Positions 1-4,753 of a DNA stretch of 6,783 nucleotides are shown here, in pieces. The DNA comes from Clostridium sp. 26_22 (GTDB taxonomy: Bacteria; Bacillota; Clostridia; TANB77; CAG-508). Under the pieces are notes generated by a model. The model was not told the DNA's origin and did not search any database. It saw only the letters and a program-made list of their open reading frames with translations. The stretch's first letter is position 1. Every line of letters starts with the position of its first letter. The position numbers and the translations under genes are program-made. The stretch lies in the NCBI GenBank assembly GCA_001916005.1, contig MNRP01000018.1, positions 1 through 6,783 on the forward strand, written 5' to 3'.

Positions 1-62
1 ATCACTAACACTACTAATACAATTATACCTAATACTGCAAATAATACATTTTTATTTTTCAT
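1..62 (-). CDS. Start of a secreted or membrane-anchored protein (partial)
   Basis: Only the first 20 codons are in the window; the gene continues past base 1. The ATG at 62 has a strong GGAGG site (70-74) seven bases upstream. A second in-frame ATG at 68 lies one base from that site and is too close to be used. The visible peptide has a short Lys/Asn start (MKNKN) followed by an unbroken hydrophobic stretch (VLFAVLGIIVLVVLV). This is typical of a signal peptide or an N-terminal membrane anchor, and no cleavage or lipobox motif is reached. The gene begins 41 bases after the YjbR-family gene with no terminator between them, so it is probably the third gene of the operon whose promoter is at 657-685. 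Nothing about its function can be read. Confidence 0.6.
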   Translation of the reverse strand, partial: MKNKNVLFAVLGIIVLVVLV

Positions 63-103
63 ACCCATTCCTCCAATCATTTCAGCAAATTACTATTTTA
101 TTT

Positions 104-430
104 TTACTTTGTCAATTTATAACTTTCTTTTATCAATTCTTTTACTAACACCTTGTCCACTTTTCCGTCAATAATAATTGTATTCCAATGTTCCTTATTC
201 ATGTGATAAGCAGGTATTATATAATCATAAGTATTTCTTAATATATCAGAATAATTCGGATCTGTTTTTACATTAAGATATAACTTATTATTAACATTCA
301 TAATTAGTGCAAACCACTTTTTATTTTTACAATGTTTCATTGTTACTGATTCAAAATCATCTGGGAATGGACAATCTTTAAATGTATCTTCTAATGTTAA
401 ACAATATTTAATTATTTCTTCTTTATCCAT
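104..430 (-). CDS. YjbR/MmcQ-family (DUF419-like) protein
   Basis: This is a complete 108-residue protein, the usual size for the YjbR/MmcQ family, which adopts a CyaY-like fold and is often annotated as DNA-binding without firm functional proof. Recognition rests on the family's layout. There is an N-terminal KYCLTLEDTFKDCPFPDDFE segment (8-27), a strand pair around KKWFALIMNVNNKLYLNVKTDP (37-58, with the 'WFALI' core), and the hallmark C-terminal block IIPAYHMNKEHWNTIIIDG (71-89). ATG 430 is preceded by AAGGA (437-441) at six bases. That site overlaps the stop codon of the 58-residue gene upstream, so translation is probably coupled. It shares the operon with that gene and the membrane protein downstream. 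The family assignment is from memory of its motifs; the cellular role is unknown. Confidence 0.85.
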   Translation of the reverse strand: MDKEEIIKYCLTLEDTFKDCPFPDDFESVTMKHCKNKKWFALIMNVNNKLYLNVKTDPNYSDILRNTYDYIIPAYHMNKEHWNTIIIDGKVDKVLVKELIKESYKLTK

Positions 431-439
431 ATCTAATCC

Positions 440-616
440 TTATAATAAACTACTAAATTTTTTACTATATTTATCAATATCTTTTGTACTTTGACTAACA
501 ATATAATCTGTTATCTTAATTTTTAATCTTTCAACTTCATCATTTGTATAATTTTTATTTTCTACATTTATTCCTGCTTCATTAAATAATTGAATATCTT
601 TATTTGAAAATTGCAT
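440..616 (-). CDS. 58-residue protein of unknown function
   Basis: A complete small frame begins at ATG 616, reads MQFSNKDIQLFNEAGINVEN at its start, and ends in KKFSSLL before TAA at 440-442. An AGAGG site (626-630) lies nine bases upstream and a plausible promoter (657-685) lies just beyond, so this is the first gene of its operon. Its stop overlaps the Shine-Dalgarno of the YjbR-family gene nine bases on, which argues that it is translated. The composition is hydrophilic and probably helical, with no signal peptide, cysteines or metal motif. The 'LFNEAGI' followed by 'YTNDEVERLK' looks like an ordinary soluble fold or partner peptide. I do not recognise the family with confidence. Confidence 0.7.
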   Translation of the reverse strand: MQFSNKDIQLFNEAGINVENKNYTNDEVERLKIKITDYIVSQSTKDIDKYSKKFSSLL

Positions 617-656
617 TGTTTGTTACCTCTTCTATTTTTTTACATAAGTTTACTTT

Positions 657-685
657 TTTATATCACAAAAACATATAATTATCAA
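657..685 (-). promoter_or_regulatory. Sigma-A-type promoter of the 58-aa/YjbR operon
   Basis: Read on the minus strand, TTGATA (680-685) and TATAAA (657-662) are separated by exactly 17 bases. Each hexamer is one mismatch from consensus. A start near base 650 would leave a leader of about 35 bases before ATG 616. The position between the terminator at 741-776 and the first gene fits. Confidence 0.6.
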
Positions 686-740
686 CTATTGTTACATTTT
701 TCGTATAAGATATTTTTATTTAAAAACTAAAAATTTTCAT

Positions 741-776
741 TAAAAAATAAGTGGTTTTCTTACCACTTATTTTTTA
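741..776. terminator. Bidirectional intrinsic terminator
   Basis: This is a perfect 15-bp inverted repeat, 741-755 against 762-776, with a six-base loop. The core is AAGTGGT/ACCACTT and the arms end in six A and six T, so both strands give a stem followed by a U-run. On the minus strand it lies 31 bases after the stop of the 112-residue gene and isolates it from the promoter at 657-685. Confidence 0.9.
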
Positions 777-806
777 ATAACACTCTCATTACAATAATGT
801 CCTAGT

Positions 807-1145
807 TTAATAACTTTTTTCTCTAAATAATATACCTATAACATCTTGGATTCCTGACTCATAATATAACTTACAATCAAAACTTTGAATCCTTGATCTA
901 TTTTCTAATAACTTATCTATCATATCAAGTATTTTTTCTTTTTGCATTGAATCAATATTTGATATTGCTTGAATTTCCGCAATTACATCATCATGTGTTA
1001 TATCTTTTAAATTATTTTCTTTTATGAAGCTTTCTCTTACTTCTAATTTTCTTTCAATTTCACTTTCTCTAATATCAAATAATTTTTCAAAGATATCATT
1101 TTTAATTGAATTTCCATCTTGATCAATAATGACAAGTCTTCTCAT
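807..1145 (-). CDS. 112-residue protein of unknown function
   Basis: This is a complete small acidic/basic protein starting MRRLVIIDQDGNSIKNDIF. ATG 1145 is preferred over the GTG immediately before it (1148): the AGGAGG site (1153-1158) is seven bases from the ATG but only four from the GTG. The N-terminus looks like a short beta strand with a turn (LVIIDQDGN). A charged, probably helical body (about residues 20-90) follows and ends in ESGIQDVIGILFREKSY. There is no signal peptide, membrane helix, helix-turn-helix or catalytic motif I can name. It has its own promoter (1178-1206), a near copy of the one driving the serine-recombinase gene upstream, so the two are probably controlled together. 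The terminator at 741-776 ends its transcript. Confidence 0.75.
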   Translation of the reverse strand: MRRLVIIDQDGNSIKNDIFEKLFDIRESEIERKLEVRESFIKENNLKDITHDDVIAEIQAISNIDSMQKEKILDMIDKLLENRSRIQSFDCKLYYESGIQDVIGILFREKSY

Positions 1146-1170
1146 CACAACTCCTCCTCTCTCTTAAGTT

Positions 1171-1210
1171 GTGTGTGATGTTAACTCTGTTTAAAGTTCT
1201 TGTCAACTTA
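1171..1210 (-). repeat. Direct repeat, copy A (contains promoter)
   Basis: This is a near copy of 2072-2111, exactly 901 bases away in the same orientation. It holds a 22-base stretch with a single difference (1175-1196), a five-base variable patch (1197-1201 region) and an identical TGTCAACTTA (1201-1210). It contains the whole promoter of the 112-residue gene and lies at the 3' border of the serine-recombinase gene. Confidence 0.85.
1178..1206 (-). promoter_or_regulatory. Consensus promoter of the 112-aa gene
   Basis: On the minus strand, a perfect TTGACA (1201-1206), a 17-base spacer and TAACAT (1178-1183). Initiation would be near 1171, about 25 bases before the AGGAGG-led ATG at 1145. 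The spacer sequence TTTAAACAGAGT is shared with the promoter at 2079-2107, which a bare promoter would not require. It may therefore be an operator. Confidence 0.85.
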
Positions 1211-1215
1211 TTTCA

Positions 1216-2010
1216 TCAATCTTTTTTTATTATAATTGTTTCTAATTCTTTGCATACTTTATTACATTCTAAATATAATTCAATACACTCTTTAATCCTC
1301 TTTGGTACTTCCTTATTTTCTAGTATTTTCTTATAATTTTCTATCGAAAACAATTCATCTATTTTTTCATCTTCCATTTCTGAGTAATCTTCTATATTAT
1401 AAAAATCTGCAAATAAATCACAAAGTTCATCATAATAAAAATCACTTAGTTTTAGTAAATCATATTTATATTGACTATTCATTGCATTATGCATATCTAT
1501 TTTTGTTTTTATTTTTCTCCAAATAAATGCATTGTTCAAGAAGTTAAGTATTTCGCCATTTATCTTTGATTCTATTGGATTTTCAAACGAATCATTAAGA
1601 TTTATTTTATTATTTAAATATTTTTCAAAATATTCATTTTCTTTCTTTAATACTGCTAAGTATTTATCTATTACTGGACTACTTTCATATTCAAAGACAA
1701 CACTATGTAAGACTGCATATTTATCAATATCATTTATAATATTATCAAATTTTTCTTTATTATACTCTGCTCTATATATTCTATTTGGATGATAAACTAA
1801 TAAATCAGTAAATTCTCCTTTATGTATTCTATCAATCATATCTTCAAATTCTTTTCTTTTTCCATCGACAGAGCCAATTTCTTCAAACAAAATATAATCC
1901 TTTATACCAAGAGCTTTTTGACAATATTCTATCAGTATATTTCTTATTTTTTCTAATTGTGTTTTATTTTCAACACTAATTCTATTATAAATTGCACATT
2001 TTCTATCCAT
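1216..2010 (-). CDS. Serine recombinase-like protein with atypical C-terminus
   Basis: This is a complete 264-residue protein with a near-ideal GGAGG site five bases before ATG 2010. Residues 5-105 resemble the resolvase/invertase catalytic domain. YNRIS gives the catalytic Arg10 and nucleophile Ser12. The segment FEEIGSVDGKRKEFEDMID (42-60) corresponds to the usual D-G-S-G-x-R-P-x-F block with Arg52 kept. LVYHPNRIYRAEYN (71-84) corresponds to DRLSR and supplies Arg77 and Arg80. All key arginines and the serine are therefore present, and the enzyme may be active. After about residue 110 it does not resemble the short helix-turn-helix of resolvases or the recombinase/zinc-ribbon region of large serine integrases. 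Instead there is a long, acidic, probably helical region (about 115-264) with scattered cysteines. The gene has its own consensus promoter and is bracketed by direct repeats. Substrate and sites are unknown, and a regulatory role cannot be excluded. Confidence 0.75.
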   Translation of the reverse strand: MDRKCAIYNRISVENKTQLEKIRNILIEYCQKALGIKDYILFEEIGSVDGKRKEFEDMIDRIHKGEFTDLLVYHPNRIYRAEYNKEKFDNIINDIDKYAVLHSVVFEYESSPVIDKYLAVLKKENEYFEKYLNNKINLNDSFENPIESKINGEILNFLNNAFIWRKIKTKIDMHNAMNSQYKYDLLKLSDFYYDELCDLFADFYNIEDYSEMEDEKIDELFSIENYKKILENKEVPKRIKECIELYLECNKVCKELETIIIKKD

Positions 2011-2071
2011 GTTCTCCTCCTAATCGTATCCCTAGAATTTTTTAATAAATTTGATAACATCTCGTTATATT

Positions 2072-2111
2072 ATATGTGATATTAACTCTGTTTAAACCAA
2101 TTGTCAACTTA
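2072..2111 (-). repeat. Direct repeat, copy B (contains promoter)
   Basis: This is the partner of 1171-1210. Both copies share TGTGAT, TTAACTCTGTTTAAA and TGTCAACTTA in the same order and spacing, with a five-base divergent patch between the last two. Copy B lies upstream of the serine-recombinase gene, so the two copies bracket that gene as direct repeats. Confidence 0.85.
2079..2107 (-). promoter_or_regulatory. Consensus promoter of the serine-recombinase gene
   Basis: On the minus strand, TTGACA (2102-2107), a 17-base spacer and TAATAT (2079-2084). This is one of the strongest promoter matches in the window. It predicts a leader of about 60 bases before ATG 2010. The spacer contains the palindrome GTTTAAAC and the segment shared with the promoter at 1178-1206. 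Confidence 0.85.
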
Positions 2112-2129
2112 TCTTCACAAATTTATAAA
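2101..2129 (+). promoter_or_regulatory. Possible divergent plus-strand promoter
   Basis: On the plus strand, TTGTCA (2101-2106) and TATAAA (2124-2129) are separated by 17 bases. Each is one base from consensus. The -35 box overlaps that of the minus-strand promoter, so the two would compete for polymerase. The -10 sits inside a 7-bp inverted repeat (CAAATTT 2118-2124, AAATTTG 2129-2135). No convincing plus-strand gene follows, so any product would be a non-coding RNA. AT-rich DNA gives such matches easily. Confidence 0.3.
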
Positions 2130-2166
2130 AATTTGAAACCCTGAAATCCTTGAACGAGTAAAATGA

Positions 2167-2200
2167 TGTATTATCCCATTATATTCAAAAAAATAATACA
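2167..2200. repeat. 8-bp perfect inverted repeat
   Basis: TGTATTAT (2167-2174) and ATAATACA (2193-2200) flank an 18-base loop. It is separated by only one base from the 10-bp inverted repeat at 2202-2238, whose loop is almost the same size, so the pair looks like a tandem hairpin unit. Confidence 0.6.
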
Positions 2201-2477
2201 CCATAAACGAAACCCCTCATCCCATCACTTCGTTTATGATAATCTAGTATGTAAATAATAATATTTACCACAAATGCTGTTATATAAAATAACATTGTCC
2301 ATCCTTGCCCAAACTTTTTACACTTGTGTATCCCTCTTACAAGTTTTGCCTCCTGAAACTCTTTAGTTATTGTGAGTATGTGTTACAAAATCTCACTGAC
2401 GCATTTCTTACAAATAGATTTTTTGTAATCATACGAATGGATTTTATAGCATCGCCTCCACCAGAGCTATCACTTTT
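2185..2477 (-). pseudogene. Possible decayed gene or 36-aa membrane peptide
   Basis: Two overlapping minus-strand open stretches lie in different frames. Bases 2477-2367 read SDSSGGGDAIKSIRMITKNL and on to a TAA. Bases 2382-2185 read LTITKEFQEAKLVRGIHKCK and then a hydrophobic segment. Within the second, ATG 2295 has AAGGA (2302-2306) six bases upstream and would encode 36 residues with one clear membrane helix (MLFYITAFVVNIIIYIL) followed by DYHKRSDGMRG. Together the stretches cover about 100 codons with only the single frame change, which is long for DNA this AT-rich, and the residue mix looks protein-like. I read this either as a frameshifted remnant without a usable start or as a real tiny membrane peptide from ATG 2295. 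Both inverted repeats at 2167-2238 overlap it. I recognise no family. Confidence 0.3.
2202..2238. repeat. 10-bp perfect inverted repeat
   Basis: CATAAACGAA (2202-2211) and TTCGTTTATG (2229-2238) flank a 17-base C-rich loop. This is the best inverted repeat in the intergenic region. On the minus strand it is followed by TATTATTTTTTT, so a weak terminator is an alternative to an oriT or protein-binding site. Confidence 0.65.
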
Positions 2478-2532
2478 TTATTTTACAACGAGTTTATGGC
2501 ATCTCTCGTTCTCTTATTCTTTTTTAGTAAAT

Positions 2533-2562
2533 AAAAAACTCTAGCCGTTTTATAAGCTAGAG
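2533..2562 (-). terminator. Intrinsic terminator of the middle gene cluster
   Basis: On the minus strand, CTCTAGC (2556-2562) pairs with GCTAGAG (2539-2545) across a ten-base loop and is followed by six T (2533-2538). It begins 12 bases after the stop codon of the 210-residue gene. The opposite side carries a looser CC-TTTATTTTTATT tail, so some plus-strand termination is also possible. Confidence 0.85.
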
Positions 2563-2574
2563 CCTTTATTTTTA

Positions 2575-3207
2575 TTATTCAAATTCTTCCTCTTCAATTT
2601 TTTTTAGTGATTCATTATTCTTTTGTTTTACAATTTCCATTAATCCTTTTTCTAATTCTTGGAAATTTTTATAAGTTACAAATACATTTATATTATCAAT
2701 ATACTTTTCTGTAAATCCTGTTTCTATAATACTTTTTTTCAGAAAATTTGCTAAAATTTCTTTATCTGTATCTTTTAAATTTTTAGTTTGAACATAGTTA
2801 TTAATTAAATTTCTTGTACTTATATAAGAATCTTCTATTATTCTTTTTCCCATATATCCAACAAATTCCGCCAATTCTATTCCCTGATAAGTTGGACTAT
2901 CCATTATTTCATTATATATAACATTTTTTTCGTCATCATAATAAAATGGACAATAATCAGTATAAAAAACCATATCTACATTAAATTCATCATCAATCAA
3001 TACATCGGCTACTCTTTCATCTCGATATAATAATTGCAATATTTGATTTTTATATTTTTCTAACTTTATTTCATTAGTGTTATAATCTCTTAGATTCACT
3101 ATTGTATTAAATTCGGTACAACTTTTTATTCCATCTTCTACAATTTTATTTTCGTAGTATCTTAACATTTCATCTTTATTCATTTTTATTGAAAATTTTT
3201 CTTCCAT
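2575..3207 (-). CDS. 210-residue protein of unknown function
   Basis: This is a complete protein starting MEEKFSIKMNKDEMLRYYEN. ATG 3207 has a GAAAGGG site about five bases upstream and follows the ArdC-like gene by 24 bases. It is last in the cluster and is closed by the terminator at 2533-2562. Residues 25-60 look alpha/beta, and there is an acidic-aromatic patch VDMVFYTDYCPFYYDDEKN (78-96). A helical middle (IELAEFVGYMGKRIIEDSY, about 110-128) and a highly charged C-terminus ending KKIEEEEFE follow. No signal peptide, membrane helix, nucleotide-binding loop or metal motif is visible. Its neighbours suggest a cytoplasmic accessory protein of a mobile element, but no function can be assigned. 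The acidic tail is shared in style with the ArdC-like and coiled-coil proteins upstream. Confidence 0.8.
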   Translation of the reverse strand: MEEKFSIKMNKDEMLRYYENKIVEDGIKSCTEFNTIVNLRDYNTNEIKLEKYKNQILQLLYRDERVADVLIDDEFNVDMVFYTDYCPFYYDDEKNVIYNEIMDSPTYQGIELAEFVGYMGKRIIEDSYISTRNLINNYVQTKNLKDTDKEILANFLKKSIIETGFTEKYIDNINVFVTYKNFQELEKGLMEIVKQKNNESLKKIEEEEFE

Positions 3208-3231
3208 AATACCCTTTCTTGAATGAATTCC

Positions 3232-3978
3232 TTATTCCATTTCTTCTTCATCTTCTTTTTGATGTTCTATTCTATATATTTTTTCTTGTGCCTCAAAATC
3301 TTTAACAAAATAATTAACAAATTTTTGCATATATTTTAAACTTTCTTTTAAACTTCTATTTTCTTTCTCTACTCCCCATTTGCATACCTCTGTTAAATTG
3401 TAATTTCTTGTATTAATCCCCAATTTCTTTGCTACTGCAAAAATTGTTGCAATAACTTCTGCTTGGCTTTGACTTGCATATCTGTCAACATCAAAATATG
3501 ATGCATTTGAACTTCTTGTATTATTACTTATATCACTTACAATTGATTCGATATTTTCCATTTGATTATTAGGATCATAATATAGATTTCTTCTCTCACA
3601 CATTCCTTTTAAAATTACATCTACATATTCCTTTTTATATTCTTTCTTTTTTTTTATAGCATTTGTTTGTGATATATCATAAACTTCCACCACTTTAAAT
3701 TTAACATCATTATTCATTTTTATTCTTTTTATTATTTCAAGTGGTTTTTCATCATCTTTGATTTTATATTTATATTTTTGATATTCTTCTTTGGTTGCTA
3801 CAAATGATACATTCTCTTTTTGTGATTTCAATAGCAAAATATTATTATAACTTGTATTGTACATTTTGCCTAATGTTTTTAAAAAATCTCTCATTTTATT
3901 CGGATTTTCAAATATTTCCTTTGCTATTTTATCTGTACTGTTTATTAATTCTTGTACTTTCTCCTCTACATTAATCAC
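3232..3978 (-). CDS. ArdC/LtrC-like protein, zinc site apparently lost
   Basis: The N-terminal half resembles the ssDNA-binding domain of ArdC antirestriction proteins and the LtrC-like proteins of Firmicute mobile elements. Residues 20-60 read KEIFENPNKMRDFLKTLGKM then YNTSYNNILLL, where the family typically has a '...FYNYSxNNTLLI' segment. FKVVEVYDISQTN (94-106) fits the end of that domain. Residues 170-225 (SQAEVIATIFAVAKKLGINT, then a KWG and a long helix) match the family's late QAE-containing helix. The HEXXH zinc motif normally found between these parts is absent, so peptidase activity is unlikely. It overlaps the preceding 38-residue gene by four bases (GTGA). The GTG start at 3978 is uncertain because the AGAAGG site abuts it and the nearby ATG 3973 is followed at once by a stop in another frame. 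ArdC-type proteins protect incoming single-stranded DNA; here that is inference. The tail is acidic (KEDEEEME). Confidence 0.65.
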   Translation of the reverse strand: MINVEEKVQELINSTDKIAKEIFENPNKMRDFLKTLGKMYNTSYNNILLLKSQKENVSFVATKEEYQKYKYKIKDDEKPLEIIKRIKMNNDVKFKVVEVYDISQTNAIKKKKEYKKEYVDVILKGMCERRNLYYDPNNQMENIESIVSDISNNTRSSNASYFDVDRYASQSQAEVIATIFAVAKKLGINTRNYNLTEVCKWGVEKENRSLKESLKYMQKFVNYFVKDFEAQEKIYRIEHQKEDEEEME

Positions 3979-4091
3979 CTTCTTTGTTTTTTTGATTTTT
4001 TCTTATTTTTTATATTATAAGTTATTGCAGAATAAATCTTTTTATATCCTGCCTTTCCTTTTTTTATTTTCTTTACTATTACTTCTTTCAC
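3975..4091 (-). CDS. 38-residue highly basic protein
   Basis: A GTG start at 4091 has an ideal AAGGAG site (4097-4102) five bases upstream, and the frame runs to TGA at 3975-3977. It reads MKEVIVKKIKKGKAGYKKIY and ends NKKKSKKQRR, with about 17 Lys/Arg residues and almost no acidic ones. It fits the gap between the coiled-coil gene (11 bases away) and the ArdC-like gene (four-base overlap), which is what one expects of a genuine coupled gene. Its charge suggests nucleic-acid binding or pairing with the acidic tails of its neighbours. I know of no named family, and it was too short for simple gene calling. Confidence 0.65.
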   Translation of the reverse strand: MKEVIVKKIKKGKAGYKKIYSAITYNIKNKKKSKKQRR

Positions 4092-4096
4092 AATTT

Positions 4097-4102
4097 CTCC
4101 TT
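4097..4102 (-). promoter_or_regulatory. Ribosome binding site deciding the 38-aa gene
   Basis: AAGGAG sits directly after the stop codon of the coiled-coil gene and five bases before GTG 4091. There is no other start it could serve, so it is the main evidence that the small basic protein is translated. Confidence 0.7.
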
Positions 4103-4699
4103 TTATGCTTCTGCCTCATCTTCTTTTTCTACTACATCTTTTTCATTTTTCCCTGTATTTTCCAATAGCCTATCAACATATTTTTCTATTGTCTGTGATA
4201 ACTTTTTCATAATTTCACTTCCTTCATATTGTTTTGCAATCTTATGAATTTTAGCCAAATCTTGTACATGAGTTGTTTTTATAGTATTTTCCTGTATATT
4301 AACATTTGTATTCTCTATGTAAAGTTGTTTTCTCTGTTCTATATAATTGTCTTTTTCTTTAATCGTATCTGCATATAATTTATTTTGAATATCAATTTTA
4401 TCTTGAATGCTATCTTTTTCATTTCTTAATTCTGTAATTTTCGCATTTAATAAATCTACCTGTTTCAAATCATTTTTTGATGCAAATGCTATATAAATTA
4501 TTTTTTCTAATCTGTTCATTTTATCTGTTTTGGCTAATATTGTCCTTTTCTCTTCTTCTAATTTTTCTATATTTTGTTGTTTATCAAATTTACTATCTTC
4601 CATTTCTTTTTTTCTTGATTCCAACCCTGATAAGTCATAATTTGTCTTTTCAATTTTAGCATCTAATTCTTCCATTTGTTTTAATTTTGTATTTTTCAT
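4103..4699 (-). CDS. Coiled-coil protein of unknown function
   Basis: The start is taken at ATG 4699, giving 198 residues, because GAAAGGA (4708-4714) lies eight bases upstream. The in-frame ATG at 4720 is preceded only by the T-run of a terminator. Residues from about 1 to 75 and 90 to 125 are Lys/Glu/Leu/Ile-rich with heptad-like spacing (MEELDAKIEKTNYDLSGLES, later KNDLKQVDLLNAKITELRNE). This points to a long antiparallel coiled coil interrupted near LEKIIYIAFASKN. The C-terminal part (about 145-185) is helical and the end is acidic (EKEDEAEA). There is no signal peptide or membrane helix. It is the first gene of the middle cluster, followed 11 bases later by the 38-residue basic protein. 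It may be a scaffold or DNA-processing accessory; no family is recognised. Confidence 0.75.
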   Translation of the reverse strand: MKNTKLKQMEELDAKIEKTNYDLSGLESRKKEMEDSKFDKQQNIEKLEEEKRTILAKTDKMNRLEKIIYIAFASKNDLKQVDLLNAKITELRNEKDSIQDKIDIQNKLYADTIKEKDNYIEQRKQLYIENTNVNIQENTIKTTHVQDLAKIHKIAKQYEGSEIMKKLSQTIEKYVDRLLENTGKNEKDVVEKEDEAEA

Positions 4700-4707
4700 T
4701 TTATCAA

Positions 4708-4714
4708 TCCTTTC
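4708..4714 (-). promoter_or_regulatory. Ribosome binding site that moves the coiled-coil start
   Basis: GAAAGGA is eight bases before ATG 4699 and lies inside the longer possible reading frame from ATG 4720. Since the hairpin terminator ends at 4724, placing the start at 4699 leaves room for a real site and removes the first seven residues of the longer version. Confidence 0.6.
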
Positions 4715-4723
4715 TTTCATTTT

Positions 4724-4750
4724 TAAAAAGAGAGCTCTATCGAGCTCTCT
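4724..4750 (-). terminator. Intrinsic terminator after the surface-protein gene
   Basis: On the minus strand AGAGAGCTC (4742-4750) pairs perfectly with GAGCTCTCT (4729-4737) across the loop GATA and runs into TTTT. The stem begins three bases after the TAA of the adhesin gene. No clear promoter lies between it and the coiled-coil gene. The middle cluster must therefore be read by partial read-through or from a promoter inside the adhesin gene. Confidence 0.9.
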
Positions 4751-4753
4751 AGA

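Larger units (their letters stand above)
2118..2510. other. Inverted-repeat-rich intergenic region (candidate oriT or structured RNA)
   Basis: This is the core of a 564-base gap (2011-2574) with no secure gene. It holds a string of inverted repeats. They are 2118-2124/2129-2135 (7 bp), 2167-2174/2193-2200 (8 bp), 2202-2211/2229-2238 (10 bp), 2251-2257/2262-2268 (7 bp) and 2278-2283/2289-2294 (6 bp). Two more are 2408-2414/2422-2428 (7 bp) and 2487-2492/2505-2510 (6 bp). Patches such as 2211-2226 and 2451-2470 are richer in G+C than the flanking genes. Such clusters are seen at origins of transfer, phage-like replication origins and structured RNAs. I see no known oriT nick motif and no recognisable RNA family. 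Short AT-rich repeats alone would be expected by chance; the two largest, side by side, are what stand out. Confidence 0.35.

Noticed and set aside
1302..1792. Two plus-strand open frames (1302-1526, 1532-1792)
   Set aside because: They lie fully antisense to the serine-recombinase gene, are Phe/Leu/Tyr-rich mirror images of its Lys/Glu codons, and have no upstream signals.
2027..2060. Short leader frame before the recombinase gene (ATG near 2054)
   Set aside because: It has no ribosome binding site and runs through the real start in another frame, with no sign of use.
2451..2466. CGCCTCCACCA resembling the 3' end of a tmRNA or an attachment site
   Set aside because: No T-arm (GGTTCGA-type) precedes it, no tmRNA 5' part or tag frame is found, and no second copy exists in the window.
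2305..2544. Plus-strand open frame of 79 codons
   Set aside because: It begins with TTG, has no ribosome binding site, is rich in Phe, Leu and Ser as antisense frames in AT-rich DNA are, and ends inside the terminator hairpin.
4700..4720. ATG 4720 as the start of the coiled-coil protein
   Set aside because: The bases before it are the T-run of a terminator, whereas ATG 4699 has GAAAGGA at good spacing.
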